In this document: positions 1 through 8,686 of the stretch, piece by piece | How the letters are laid out: each line of letters begins with the position of its first letter | Numbering within the stretch: position 1 is the stretch's first letter | Origin: Kitasatospora mediocidica KCTC 9733 | GTDB lineage: Bacteria; Actinomycetota; Actinomycetes; Streptomycetales; Streptomycetaceae | Direction of reading: 5' to 3' | NCBI RefSeq assembly: GCF_000744225.1 | Contig: NZ_JQLN01000006.1 | Span: forward strand, 806,001 to 870,000 | Length of the DNA: 64,000 nucleotides | Notes under the pieces: model-generated | The model's database searches: none | What the model saw: the letters and a program-made list of their open reading frames with translations, nothing else | Told to the model about the DNA's origin: nothing | Position numbers and translations under genes: made by a program

Positions 1-705
1 CAGGGCCGAGTTGGGGCAGCGGCTGCCGCTCGGCGCGTCGAGCTGGTAGGGCATGTTGGTGTACGAGACGCTGCCCGTGTAGTCGTGCCACGCGCAGAAG
101 CCGGAGGACGGCCAGCCGTCGGGGTGGGTGCCGTGCGGGCTCATCACCACGATCTGGGCGTCCGGGTTCCCGGTGACGCCGAAGTGCGCGGCGGCCTTGT
201 CGGCCTCGGAGGCGATGCTCTGCTGCCCGGCCGACGTCGGCGCCTTGGCCCGGTTGTCGTTCCAACTCCCGGCGAGCACCGGGCCGGTGAAGGTCGGACC
301 GGTGCCGCTGGAATCCGTGTACTGCGTCGTGCTGCTCGACCAGGTGTCCGAGCTGGTGCCGACGCCGTTGAACAGGCTGGTCATGTACGGCTTGACGCCG
401 TTGGTGTCGGTGTTCCACTGGGATCCCCAGTAGACGAGGTAGACCTTGGGGGAGTGCTGGACCGGGCCGCCGCCGTACTGCATCCCGCTCGAAGCCGCGG
501 CCGGGGAGGCGCCGTACCGGTTGCCGGTGGGGGAGGAGTGGCCGGACACCGCGTGCGCGACGGCGTTCGGGACGGCGTTCGGGCTCTGTGCGAAGGCCGC
601 GGGCGAGCCGCCGAGTTGGACCGCCGCGAGCAGCGCGGCAGCCGCCGTGACGCCCAGCGTGGCTGCGGGCCGTCGCAGGGTCCGGGAGGGGAAGGAGAGT
701 CTCAT
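1..705 (-). CDS. secreted protein, 3' end cut by window edge
   Basis: The reading frame starts at an ATG at 705 preceded by a GGAAG-type ribosome site region and is still open at base 1, giving 235 codons with no stop. The N-terminus has two arginines, a long Ala/Leu-rich hydrophobic stretch and a likely cleavage after an AFA-type site, so it is probably exported by Sec or Tat. The mature part contains VYLVYWGSQW, a VLAGSWND stretch and an FCAWHDYTG stretch. From memory these resemble a family of Streptomyces secreted proteins annotated as putative peptidases, but the diagnostic C-terminal half lies outside the window. I cannot confirm catalysis. Upstream lies another small secreted-protein-like frame on the same strand. 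Confidence 0.7.
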   Translation of the reverse strand, partial: MRLSFPSRTLRRPAATLGVTAAAALLAAVQLGGSPAAFAQSPNAVPNAVAHAVSGHSSPTGNRYGASPAAASSGMQYGGGPVQHSPKVYLVYWGSQWNTDTNGVKPYMTSLFNGVGTSSDTWSSSTTQYTDSSGTGPTFTGPVLAGSWNDNRAKAPTSAGQQSIASEADKAAAHFGVTGNPDAQIVVMSPHGTHPDGWPSSGFCAWHDYTGSVSYTNMPYQLDAPSGSRCPNSAL

Positions 706-774
706 GGCACTCGCATTTCGGGAGATCGGTGGAGAGGCGGAGGTGTGTGCGTTCCGTTGCGGGGGTGGCGCGGG

Positions 775-997
775 TCAGTAGCGCGGCACGGCCGGCCTGG
801 TGGTGGTGGAGTTGCGCCGGCCCTTGGCGTCACGGTGCTGGACGCTCGCGGGTCCGAAATGCGTGCCGGGGTGGGCACGCGGGCGGGCAGCTGCGGGCGC
901 GGCCTGGGCGGGGGGCGGCGAGCGCGGTGGCTGCGGTGGTGGTGGCGAGTGCGAGGGACGCCGCGGCCCCGGCCATGCGTAAGAGGTGTCGGGCCAT
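775..997 (-). pseudogene. small secreted protein, frameshifted at a C run
   Basis: An ATG at 997 follows a strong AGGAG ribosome site and opens a clear signal peptide (MARHLLRMAGAAASLALATT...). In that frame translation stops at 830. The neighbouring frame continues with AQAAPAAARPRAHPGTHFGP and ends at 775. The switch falls at a run of six C residues after the ALAAP stretch, so one indel there would restore a single ~74-residue secreted peptide. It may be a genuine frameshift or a homopolymer sequence error. No family is recognised. Confidence 0.4.
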
Positions 998-1166
998 GGT
1001 CGATCTCCTGCCGACGTGGGGGATCCACGGAGCGGGGGATCAGCCTGGGGTGCTCCGCGCTCCGCACTTGTTGGCCAGCGTCGACCTCCCCCAAGGGAGT
1101 TGAGAAGAGTGGCGGTCCTGCATGAATACGCCATGGCGGGAACATGCCAGCTGTGCAACCGGCCCC

Positions 1167-1199
1167 GAGCCGGCGCCGAGCCGGCGCCGAGCCGGTCGC
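1167..1199. repeat. three tandem 11-bp units
   Basis: The unit GAGCCGGCGCC occurs twice in perfect tandem, followed by a third diverged copy (GAGCCGGTCGC). It lies in the non-coding gap before the glycosyltransferase gene. No function is apparent. Confidence 0.7.
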
Positions 1200-1303
1200 G
1201 GGCCGAAAGCCCCGAGGACGTCAGCCCCCGTTGAGTGGGCCGATCACCCTGACCGCCGACGCCCTGCGCGGCGTAGCCGCCAGCGGGTGACGTCTGCGGG
1301 ACA

Positions 1304-2587
1304 ATGGCGGGCATGCGAGTGGCGGTCATGACGGCGGGTTCGCGCGGGGACGTGGCCCCCTACACCGGGCTCGGCCATGCTCTGGTGCAGGGCGGACACC
1401 AGGTCACGCTCGTCACCCACACCCGCTTCGCGCCGCTCGCGGCCGCGGCAGGCATGGAGTTCCACGCCCTGCCGGTCGACCCGCTCGCGGAGCTTCGGTC
1501 CGCGCGCGGGCAGGCCCTGCACCGCAGCAGTACCGGCGCGGGGAAGCTGCTGCGGGTCATCGCCCTGGCCCGATCCGCGATCGACCGGACGACGGACGAC
1601 CTGCTCCAGGCCGCCCGCACCAGCGACGTCCTGCTGCTGTCCAGCTCGCTCGGCCCGCTCGGCCACACCATCGCCCAGGGGCTCGGACTGCCGAGCATCG
1701 GCGTGTACCTCCAACCACTGGCTGCCACCGGCGAGTTCGCACCCCCGGTCACCGGCACCCGCTCCTGGGGGCCCCTGGGCAACCGGGCGGCCGGACGGGC
1801 CGTCAACGCCGCCGTGGACCGCATCTTCGCGGACACCGTCCGCACCGTGCAGGCCCGCCTCGACCTCCCCCGCCACGGGCCGCGCGCAGCCCGCCGGGCC
1901 CGCGAGCGCCAGGACTGGCCGATCTTCCACGGTTTCAGCCCCCTGGTGGTGCAACGCCCCCGCGACTGGCGCCCCGGTCTTCGGATCGCCGGCTACTGGT
2001 GGCCCCACGACCCGCCCCAGGCACAACTCCCGGACCAGCTGCGCGCCTTCCTGTCCGCCGGACCGCCACCGGTCTTCGTCGGCCTGGGCAGCGCCACCGT
2101 TCCCGATCCCGAGCGGCTGAGCCGGACCGTCGTGCGCGCCCTGCGTGCGGCCGGACTGCGCGGGGTGATCCAGCGTGGCTGGAGCGAACTGTGCTTCGAG
2201 GACGAGGACATGCTCACCATCGACGAGGTGCCGCACCAGCTGTTGTTCCCCCACATGGCCGCAGCCGTCCACCACGCCGGGGCGGGCACCACCGCAGCCG
2301 CCCTGCACGCGGGTATCCCCGCCGTCCCCCTGCCCGTCCAGTTCGACGCCGCGTTCTGGGCCGCCCGCCTCACCGCCCTGGGCGTCGCCCCCGACGCGAT
2401 CCCGCTGCGCAGACTCACCGCCCAGGCCCTGACCGCGGCCCTCCTCCAGGCCACCACCGACCCCTCCTACACCCGTCGCGCCCAGGCCCTGGCAGCCCGC
2501 ATCCGCCAGGAGGACGGCGCCGCCCCGGTCGTCGCCGCCGTGAACCGCCTGGGCACCACCCCGGCACGCCGCCCGACAGCGGACTGA
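1304..2587 (+). CDS. GT1-family (UGT/MGT) glycosyltransferase
   Basis: The 427-residue protein begins RVAVMTAGSRGDVAPYTGLG, the N-terminal Rossmann fold typical of sterol- and macrolide-type GT1 enzymes, and has the C-terminal donor-binding region HHAGAGTTAAALHAGIPAVP around residue 325. These enzymes transfer a sugar from a nucleotide sugar to a small lipophilic acceptor in the cytoplasm. The acceptor cannot be read from the sequence. A second ATG at 1313 fits family N-termini equally well and neither start has a strong ribosome site. The gene stands alone with no sugar-biosynthesis or secondary-metabolite partner visible. The family call is secure; the substrate is not. Confidence 0.88.
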   Translation: MAGMRVAVMTAGSRGDVAPYTGLGHALVQGGHQVTLVTHTRFAPLAAAAGMEFHALPVDPLAELRSARGQALHRSSTGAGKLLRVIALARSAIDRTTDDLLQAARTSDVLLLSSSLGPLGHTIAQGLGLPSIGVYLQPLAATGEFAPPVTGTRSWGPLGNRAAGRAVNAAVDRIFADTVRTVQARLDLPRHGPRAARRARERQDWPIFHGFSPLVVQRPRDWRPGLRIAGYWWPHDPPQAQLPDQLRAFLSAGPPPVFVGLGSATVPDPERLSRTVVRALRAAGLRGVIQRGWSELCFEDEDMLTIDEVPHQLLFPHMAAAVHHAGAGTTAAALHAGIPAVPLPVQFDAAFWAARLTALGVAPDAIPLRRLTAQALTAALLQATTDPSYTRRAQALAARIRQEDGAAPVVAAVNRLGTTPARRPTAD

Positions 2588-2816
2588 GACGTACGCGGGC
2601 AGTCGTCATGCCGATGCCGAAGCGCCGGGGGAACCGTGGACGATGCAACGGGCACGTACGAGGCGCCGTGGTACTCCGCGGGGCCGGTGCCCGGCGGCGG
2701 CGAGGGGAAGCGGCGTGCCGACGGCGGGTCAGTGCGGTGTCAGAGGGGCGTCAGGTGGGTGGCGGATAGTCAGGGGCGTGAGGAGGGGCCCGCGGGACAG
2801 GGGCCTCGCCGAGCGG

Positions 2817-2908
2817 GGAGAGGTGCCCGGAGTGGTTGATCGGGGGCCGGGGCTCTGGTCCTGGTCGGGTCCTTGTGGCCCACGCAGGTTCGAATCCTGC
2901 CTTCTCCG
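2817..2908 (+). tRNA. class II (Ser-type) tRNA-like sequence, probably non-functional
   Basis: A 7-bp acceptor stem (GGAGAGG with CTTCTCC), a CCC/GGG D-stem, a long variable arm (GGGTC/GGCCC) and a perfect T-arm (GCAGG, TTCGAAT loop, CCTGC) fold as a class II tRNA most like tRNA-Ser. The anticodon arm is wrong. The best stem (GGCCG with TGGTC) uses G-U pairs and leaves a six-base loop without the universal U before the anticodon, so no anticodon can be assigned. This is probably a decayed tRNA or an old integration-site remnant. Confidence 0.5.
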
Positions 2909-3106
2909 CCCGTCACCGGCCTGCCCGGGACAGCGGTCCGCCGCAGCTCCAGGCACGGGTCCTGGAGCTGCGGCCCTGCGCCTTCAGCCGGCCGTCGCGC
3001 GGCGCGTTCATCGGCGCGGCGAGGCGCTGCCCGAGCAGGGCTGCCTTCCGGCCGACCGGGGGTCACCCGGCCCGGCGACCTCCCGGCGCGGGGGTTTTGG
3101 GGCGGA

Positions 3107-3889
3107 TCAGCTGTTGCTCAGCTTCTCGGCCTGGTACATCCCGCACGCCGTGGACTGGAAGTAGCCGGCCGAGACCCAGTAGCCCGCCGGGATCGGCGAG
3201 TCCGTGCACACGGTGATGCCGTTGTAGACGGTGCTGAGGGTGCCGCCCAGGTACTGGCCGCAGCTGCTGATCGTGCGGTTGCCGGTGATCACGTAGCCGG
3301 CCGGGACCGGCGAGTTCCCGCAGAACGACATGCCGTTGTAGGCGGTGGTGATGGTCGCGGCCTGGTAGATCCCGCAGGCGCTGAGCGTGTAGTTGGACGT
3401 GATCGCGTAGGTGCCGGGGATCGGCGAGTTGCCGCAGATCTGGATGCCGTTGGCCACGGTCCTGATCACTTCGCTGTAGTACTGGCCGCAGGGACCGGAC
3501 GGCCCCTCCGAGGTGATCACGTAGCTGCCGGGGATCGCCCCGTTGCCGTTGCCGCAGATGGTGATGCCGCTGTAGGGCGTGTTGAGGGTGCCGCCCTGGT
3601 AGCTGCCGCAGTTGTTGGTCGTGTAGTTGGCGGTGAGGACGTAGCCACCGGGGATCGGCGTGTTGTCGCAGATCGCGATCCCGTTGTAAGGGAGCTGGAT
3701 GGTCTCCGTGAGGTAGCCGCCGGTACAGGCCGAGGTGAGCGATTCCGAGGTGATCACGTAGCCGGGCGGCACCGTCTGGCTGCCGCACACGGTGGCCGCC
3801 TGCGCGGCGCCACCGAACCAGACGAGGCCTCCGGCCACCATCGCCAGCACGGCGACCAGACGGCCCAGCCATATTCCTGCGAATTTCAT
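3107..3889 (-). CDS. secreted protein made of six ~38-residue repeats
   Basis: The start chosen is the ATG at 3889 (MKFAGIWLGRLVAVLAMVAG...), which gives a clean signal peptide ending at AQA; an upstream in-frame ATG at 3931 adds only an arginine-rich leader. The mature 230 residues are six repeats of 36-40 residues. Each has an early Cys (usually ICGN or VCxx), a PIPxGYVIT turn, a second Cys about 20 residues later (CGxYQ) and a YNGI ending. The regular Cys pair per repeat and the alternating hydrophobic pattern suggest a small disulphide-stabilised all-beta module. I do not recognise the family and assign no function. It is transcribed alone. Confidence 0.8.
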   Translation of the reverse strand: MKFAGIWLGRLVAVLAMVAGGLVWFGGAAQAATVCGSQTVPPGYVITSESLTSACTGGYLTETIQLPYNGIAICDNTPIPGGYVLTANYTTNNCGSYQGGTLNTPYSGITICGNGNGAIPGSYVITSEGPSGPCGQYYSEVIRTVANGIQICGNSPIPGTYAITSNYTLSACGIYQAATITTAYNGMSFCGNSPVPAGYVITGNRTISSCGQYLGGTLSTVYNGITVCTDSPIPAGYWVSAGYFQSTACGMYQAEKLSNS

Positions 3890-4090
3890 GCGTCCCCACT
3901 TCTCTCGTCCCGGTCCGGGCGGACCGGCCATGACCAGCCGTCATGGCCGAGCGGTCGCGGCCATGCGGTTCGGCACCCACAGTGGGGCCCGGTGGCGCGG
4001 TAGCCAACACCGACCGGGCTCGGACAAACAATCGCGGAAAATCGCCGCTCTCCCGCCCGCCCGGTCTCCCGGCCGAATGAGCCGCCGGGT

Positions 4091-5080
4091 TCAGCCGGTC
4101 GGAGCAGGGCTGCTGCTCACCCAGCCCTGATTGGCGTCCACGGAAGCCAGCGGCGCGACCGACGTGCCGCCGGCGGTGCCGAAGGTGACACAGACCGGGG
4201 TCGCGGTGTCGACCACGACCAGCGGGTTGCGCGGGCCGGTGTCGAGCTTGGCGAAGAGCAGGACCGTGCCGCCGACCGCCTGCGCCGGGTCGCCCGGGTT
4301 GACGGTCACCGAGTGGCGCCAGACCCACTGCCCCCAGGTGACGGTGGTCGGTATCTCGGCGGACTGCGCGGTGGGCACGGCGAGCTGGACGTAGACCTGC
4401 CCGGTGAAGGTCTGGGTGTACTGGTAGACCCAGTGGGTCCGGGCCTGGCATCCGGAGCCCGCGGCGGCCCACGGCGGCGGCGACGGCGCGGGGACGACCA
4501 CGACGGAGGGCATCGGGCGGGGGACGGCCGCGGCCGCCGCCCCCTGGCCTGCGTCCCTGGGCAGGAGGGTTCCCACCGGCACGCCGACGGCCACCCCCAG
4601 CACCAGGGCGGCGAGTGTCCGCAGGCGCGACGGCAGCCTGGGCGGCCGGTGGCGAGGCGTCAGCGGCGCCGCCTCCGCCGTGGCGTGGCCCCCGGACGCC
4701 GGGACGGACGGGAGGCCGGGGGCGGTGTCGGGCTCATGCACCGCCGCCCGCGCACCGGCCGCCGGTACCCCTTCCGCCGCCTCGGGGAGAGGCTGAGGGA
4801 CGGGCGCCCGGCTGATGGCGGCCTGCGCCGTCTCCCAGGACTCCCGCCACGGGCCCGTCTCCTCGTGACCGCAGGCGTTCACGAACGCCTCGACGGTCGC
4901 CCAGGTCGGGAACTGCACCCCGCCGGCCGCGTCGGAGAGCGCGGAGATGGAGCGGTGTGCCCGTCGGCTCATGGTGGCGAACGTGGGATTGCCGGCAGCT
5001 TCGCGAGCCGCCCGCAGCAGTGCGGCGAACTCCGCCACCGGGCCGCCGGATATGTCCAAGTCGCGCTGTCTACGGCCCAT
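4091..5080 (-). CDS. helix-turn-helix membrane protein
   Basis: The 329-residue protein has an N-terminal HTH-like domain (residues ~10-70: FAALLRAAREAAGNPTFATM, then SISALSDAAGG). A Pro/Ala-rich linker leads to one membrane helix near residue 170 (TLAALVLGVAVGVPVGTLL). The C-terminal extracytoplasmic domain of about 130 residues has two cysteines and many Thr/Val strands. This layout matches a common Streptomyces group of membrane-anchored HTH proteins. A cytoplasmic DNA-binding end and an external sensing end are plausible but inferred. No partner gene is adjacent. Confidence 0.75.
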   Translation of the reverse strand: MGRRQRDLDISGGPVAEFAALLRAAREAAGNPTFATMSRRAHRSISALSDAAGGVQFPTWATVEAFVNACGHEETGPWRESWETAQAAISRAPVPQPLPEAAEGVPAAGARAAVHEPDTAPGLPSVPASGGHATAEAAPLTPRHRPPRLPSRLRTLAALVLGVAVGVPVGTLLPRDAGQGAAAAAVPRPMPSVVVVPAPSPPPWAAAGSGCQARTHWVYQYTQTFTGQVYVQLAVPTAQSAEIPTTVTWGQWVWRHSVTVNPGDPAQAVGGTVLLFAKLDTGPRNPLVVVDTATPVCVTFGTAGGTSVAPLASVDANQGWVSSSPAPTG

Positions 5081-5189
5081 CCCTGCTCTTTCCGGTCGAA
5101 CTCCGCCACGCCGGTCGGTACTCTGGCACGTCCGTCGGCGGCGCGGATAGCACTTTTCGGCCGACTACCGGCGACCGCCCTGTTCGGCG

Positions 5190-5498
5190 GCACCCGCCGA
5201 AGGTGTGCAGGTAGCCCATCTCGCGGGCGGCGTCGTCGCCCGTGTTGCCGACCAGCAGGGTGTAGCCGTTCGCCCAGGCCTGGTCCTCCAGTCCCCGGGC
5301 CGGCTCGGCGAAGAACGGGTTGGCGCTGTCCGCGATGATCAGGCCGAGCGTCATCGTGTGACTCATCCGGAGCGAGCGGGCCGGCGCGTTGGGCCGGTAG
5401 CCCAACGCCTTGACCGCCGCCGGCACCCGCTCCCGGGTCGCCGGAGCGACGCCGGGCGGCCGGTGCGCCCGCCGCTGTTGCCGAGAACACGTTGACAT
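5190..5498 (-). pseudogene. LacI-family regulator fragment
   Basis: Only the hinge and first part of the effector domain remain: VAPATRERVPAAVKALGYRP, then LGLIIADSANPFFAE and ANGYTLLVGNTGDD, ending near YLHT. The N-terminal helix-turn-helix is missing upstream. After about residue 100 the frame runs into unrelated sequence that ends at 5070, inside the start of the HTH membrane-protein gene. It cannot bind DNA as a normal LacI protein. Confidence 0.75.
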
Positions 5499-5520
5499 CG
5501 AAGTAAGGCTTGCCTAACCA
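5492..5520 (+). promoter_or_regulatory. putative promoter with overlapping iron-box-like operator
   Basis: TTGACA lies at 5492-5497, with a weak TAACCA element 17 bp downstream. The spacer and -10 region carry AAGGCTTGCCTAA (within 5499-5517), which matches the IdeR/DmdR iron-box consensus at roughly 13 of 19 positions by eye. If real, iron-loaded DmdR would repress the two genes downstream. With a start point near 5527 the first message base would fall almost on the ATG at 5529, giving a leaderless transcript. Confidence 0.45.
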
Positions 5521-5528
5521 TGGCGACC

Positions 5529-5816
5529 ATGGCTTCGAACACCGCCCCCGTCACCGGCCCGGCCGACCCGTCACCGCAGCTCGTGGACTTCTCCGTCGAC
5601 CTCACCGCCGACGAGCTGCGCCGCCGCGCCGAGGTGGTCGCCGCGCTCGGACCGGACTGGGACCCGCTGGCCGTGCTGCGCGAGGAGCGCGCGGCCTACG
5701 CGCTGCTGTACTCGGGGCTCGACGCCGAGCAGCAGCGGCTGCACGACGACCTGGTGGCGGCCGGCGTGCTGCCCGCCGCACCGGACGAGGGGCCGAACCG
5801 TGCTGCTGCCCATTGA
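5529..5816 (+). CDS. DUF6400-type small protein
   Basis: The residues VDLTADELRRRAEVVAALGPDWDPLAVLREE and LLYSGLDAEQQRLHDDLVAAGVLP match, from memory, the short Streptomyces family DUF6400. Function is unknown. I chose the ATG at 5529 over the one at 5520 because the latter sits inside the likely -10 region. The protein is about 95 residues, acidic, with no signal peptide or membrane helix. The next gene starts 17 bp before its stop codon, so the two are translationally coupled and probably share iron-type regulation. Confidence 0.65.
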   Translation: MASNTAPVTGPADPSPQLVDFSVDLTADELRRRAEVVAALGPDWDPLAVLREERAAYALLYSGLDAEQQRLHDDLVAAGVLPAAPDEGPNRAAAH

Positions 5817-6045
5817 CCCGCTGGCCGACATCGGCCGCCGCGCCTGGGTGCCCTGCCCGAGCTGCGACGACGCCCGCGACTGCGTCCCCTGCGGCGAGCG
5901 GCGCCACTGCCCCGACCACTGGCGCTACCTGATCTCCCACACCGGCAGCCTGCTGCACCTCCAGTGCCCGGGCTGCACCCACCACTGGGACCACGAGAGC
6001 GGCTTCGGCGCCACCCGCGGCCCGAGCCCCGGCGGGCGCGCCTGA
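5800..6045 (+). CDS. small cysteine-rich zinc-ribbon-like protein
   Basis: The 81-residue protein carries CPSC, CVPCGERRHC and CPGC motifs plus several histidines (HCPDHW, HHWDHE), enough for two metal-binding knuckles. It overlaps the DUF6400 gene by 17 bp and ends in a Gly/Pro-rich tail. Zinc binding is inferred from the motifs. Its role is unknown. It may act with the DUF6400 product because they are co-transcribed under the same iron-box-like promoter. Confidence 0.65.
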   Translation: MLLPIDPLADIGRRAWVPCPSCDDARDCVPCGERRHCPDHWRYLISHTGSLLHLQCPGCTHHWDHESGFGATRGPSPGGRA

Positions 6046-6067
6046 CGGTCGCGTCGCTGGTACCCGG

Positions 6068-7405
6068 TTACTCCACGTCGGCGGCGATCACGGTCCAGGC
6101 CTCGGCCGACGTGTCGTCCAGCCGCAGGTCGAACGCGAAGGGGATCGGCCTGCGCCGGTGCGGGTCGCCGCGGAGCACCTGCTCGGTGCGCCGGTCGACC
6201 TCGTAGCAGACGCCTTCCGCTTCGACCGCGACACGGAAGACGATCGGGGCGCGGGAGACGAGTGAGCGCACGGTGACCGACCTGACGACGGCATCACGCA
6301 TGACCGTGCGATGGACCGTGCGCACGGACGTGAAGTCCAGGCTGCCGTCGTTCATGACCCATTCCTCGAGGAACCGTTCGACGGCGACCTCGAGCACCGC
6401 CCTGTCGAACCGGCCGTCGAGCACGCTCAGATCGCCGACGGCGGCGTCGGCATCCGTGCTCCACGAGACGTTGGTGAGCGCCAGGATGTCCGTGGCTCCC
6501 TTGGCCGCGGTCCGTCCGGCCACCTCGAGCACCGCCTCGCGGGCCACCTCCCGCTGGTCCCAGCCGTCCGTCTCGATGGCGTCGGTCAGGTGGTGCGCGC
6601 CCTCGGCCGCCTGCTCCACCGTCGACACGATCCACGCTCCGTCCCGGCTCTTGCGAAGCGTCCAGTACTCGACCGGGCGCGTCGAGCCGTCCTTGCGCAC
6701 GGCGTCCGGGCCGTGGTCGCGGCGTACGTAGTCCCTGAGCGTCGCGGTGACCCGGAAGGTGACGGTGTCGTTCAGCTCGCCTGCGCGATTGGCGACGTCG
6801 ACCAGCTCGACCACCGGCCCGGAGACGATCTCCACGACGTTGGTCTCGCCGCGGGACGCGTAGTCGCGCAGCTCGTCGGCCCACTTGCCGTAGAGCACCG
6901 GGGACAGGATCTGCTGCAGCGTGGCGTGGTCGTGCCGGCTCCAGGCCTGCTGGGCGGTCACGTACAGCCAGACGGCCCGGCGCTCGAGCGCGGCGCGGTC
7001 GAAGGTCGCGTCCAGGTCGGCGACGGCGTCGACCCGGGCCCCGACCTGGGCGGCGCGCTCGCGCGCCTGCGCGTCCGCGCGGTGCGCCGTACGGTCCGAC
7101 ACGGTGTTCAGGCCGACTGCCTGCCGTGCCTTCCGGCGCCGGTACGCGAGCCACAGGACCAGCAGGAGGACGGCGACGACCACCAGGAGGGGGAGGAACC
7201 CGGCGCCACCGGTTCCGGCACCGTAGGGGAGTCCGCCGCCGGTCCACCCGTGCGAGCCGCCGCTGTGACTGCCGCCCCCGCCGCCGTGGCTGCCCCCGCC
7301 GCCGCTGAACCCGTGGCTACCGCCCCCGCCGCGGGCATACGCGCCCGTAGGGCTGCTCAGCGCGACGACGCCGGCAACCACGGTTATCCATCGACGGGCG
7401 CGCAC
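6068..7405 (-). CDS. Tim44-like domain membrane protein
   Basis: The 445-residue protein has a signal or anchor peptide, a long Gly/Ser/His-rich stretch (residues ~25-65), a membrane helix (FLPLLVVVAVLLLVLWLAY) with a basic stop-transfer RRRK, then a large soluble domain. The region ARVDAVADLDATFDRAALERRAVWLYVTAQQAW through VEYWTLRKSRDGAWIVSTVEQ resembles bacterial Tim44-like domains. The C-terminal ~180 residues have a second similar alpha/beta pattern. Cellular role in actinobacteria is unknown. It is transcribed alone and converges on the zinc-ribbon gene. Confidence 0.75.
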   Translation of the reverse strand: MRARRWITVVAGVVALSSPTGAYARGGGGSHGFSGGGGSHGGGGGSHSGGSHGWTGGGLPYGAGTGGAGFLPLLVVVAVLLLVLWLAYRRRKARQAVGLNTVSDRTAHRADAQARERAAQVGARVDAVADLDATFDRAALERRAVWLYVTAQQAWSRHDHATLQQILSPVLYGKWADELRDYASRGETNVVEIVSGPVVELVDVANRAGELNDTVTFRVTATLRDYVRRDHGPDAVRKDGSTRPVEYWTLRKSRDGAWIVSTVEQAAEGAHHLTDAIETDGWDQREVAREAVLEVAGRTAAKGATDILALTNVSWSTDADAAVGDLSVLDGRFDRAVLEVAVERFLEEWVMNDGSLDFTSVRTVHRTVMRDAVVRSVTVRSLVSRAPIVFRVAVEAEGVCYEVDRRTEQVLRGDPHRRRPIPFAFDLRLDDTSAEAWTVIAADVE

Positions 7406-7747
7406 GGGCCCCCCTTTCCACCAGCAGAACTGTTCCGCGTGAGCCTACAAGCCGGGGCGCCCGGGGAATTCCCGGGGCGTGGCGGTCTCCGGGTCCTACC
7501 GGCGCGCGCACCCGCCGCCCCGGCCGGCCTGACGGCACCGCCGTCACTGTCGAACGTCCGACCAGTACATGCCCAGGTGAGCGAGCGATCGGGCTCTCCG
7601 GTGACGCCGGAGGGGCCGAAGGCGGCATCCGGGCCACCGGCGGCCGCGGGATGCGGTAGGAATGGCGCAGTCCCACGCGGAGTCACCGGAGTGGCCTGTC
7701 CCGCGGTGGTTCCGGACCGCTGCCTGCCGACGCCCCCGAGAGGCACC
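7406..7747. other. intergenic region, no gene seen
   Basis: This is the divergent gap between the Tim44-like gene and the spherulin-4-like gene and must hold both promoters. I see no convincing reading frame, repeat or structured RNA in it. Confidence 0.5.
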
Positions 7748-8653
7748 ATGCGTCACCTGACCAAGCGACTGGCCTCACTGCTGATCGGCGGCGCGCTCAC
7801 CGTGGCGGTGGGTGGCAGCACGGCCGCCACGGCCGACGGCCGGGCCGGCGTCGGTGCCCGCGGTCTGGAGGTCGCCGTTCCGGCCTACGCGCTGCCGGGC
7901 TCCGCGATGCTGACGGCGGCACTGTCCGCCTCACCCGCGCCGGCCGTCGTGGTGCTCAACCCGGACAGCGGAGACGCCCCGTTCGACGCGGCCTGGCAGG
8001 CCCAGGCCGACGCCCTGCGCGGGCGCACCACGGCGGTCGGCGGCCGGACCAAGGTGCTGGGCTATGTCAACACCAGCCATGGCGCCCCTTCGCTGGACGA
8101 CGTGGAGGCGGTGGTCGACAACTACCTGAGGACCGCCGACCACCGGCTGCACGTGGACGGCATCTTCTTCGACCAGACCGGACGCGACTGCGGCGACGCC
8201 GACGTGACCCGCAACTACTACGCCACGCTCCGCAGTTACGTCCAGGAGGCGGTCTACCGGCTGGACCCGGACGCGCGCGACCTGGTGGTCGACAACCCGG
8301 GCACCGCGGTCGCGGACTGCTACCTGGAGGCCGACCACCGCACCGCGGACGTCTTCGTCACGTACGAGGGCAGCTACGCCGACTACACCGGCGGCGGCTG
8401 GCTGGGCGGCAACGTCTTCAACGACGACGCCGGCTACTACTCCGGCGCCGCCTTCGACCCGGCGGGGACGTCCTTCTGGCACCTCGTGGACGCCGTACCC
8501 GACGCCGCCGCGATGCGCACAGCCCTGGACACCGCCTTCACCCGCGGCGCCGGCTACGCCTACGCCACCGACGACGACCTCCCCGACCCGTGGGACTCCG
8601 AACCGAGTTGGGGCTTCAGCTCGGAGACCTCGCACGCCGCCGCACTGGGCTGA
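7748..8653 (+). CDS. spherulation-specific family 4 (spherulin-4-like) secreted protein
   Basis: The ATG at 7748 opens a signal peptide (MRHLTKRLASLLIGGALTVA...) in a 301-residue protein. The mature region has VPAYALPGSAM, VVVLNPDSGDAP, KVLGYVNTSHG, DGIFFDQTG and DLVVDNPGT, the conserved TIM-barrel strand ends of the spherulin-4 family. The Asp-rich DGIFFD motif is typical of its active-site face. Related families are glycosidase-like and act on cell-surface polysaccharides, but the substrate here is not deducible. The longer upstream frame is antisense to the Tim44-like gene and is not real. Confidence 0.85.
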   Translation: MRHLTKRLASLLIGGALTVAVGGSTAATADGRAGVGARGLEVAVPAYALPGSAMLTAALSASPAPAVVVLNPDSGDAPFDAAWQAQADALRGRTTAVGGRTKVLGYVNTSHGAPSLDDVEAVVDNYLRTADHRLHVDGIFFDQTGRDCGDADVTRNYYATLRSYVQEAVYRLDPDARDLVVDNPGTAVADCYLEADHRTADVFVTYEGSYADYTGGGWLGGNVFNDDAGYYSGAAFDPAGTSFWHLVDAVPDAAAMRTALDTAFTRGAGYAYATDDDLPDPWDSEPSWGFSSETSHAAALG

Positions 8654-8686
8654 GCGGCAGCACCGGGTACGTGGTGCCCGGCGGGC

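Noticed and set aside
2817..2908. A selenocysteine tRNA
   Set aside because: The long variable arm suggested it, but there is no TCA anticodon and the acceptor stem has seven, not eight, pairs.
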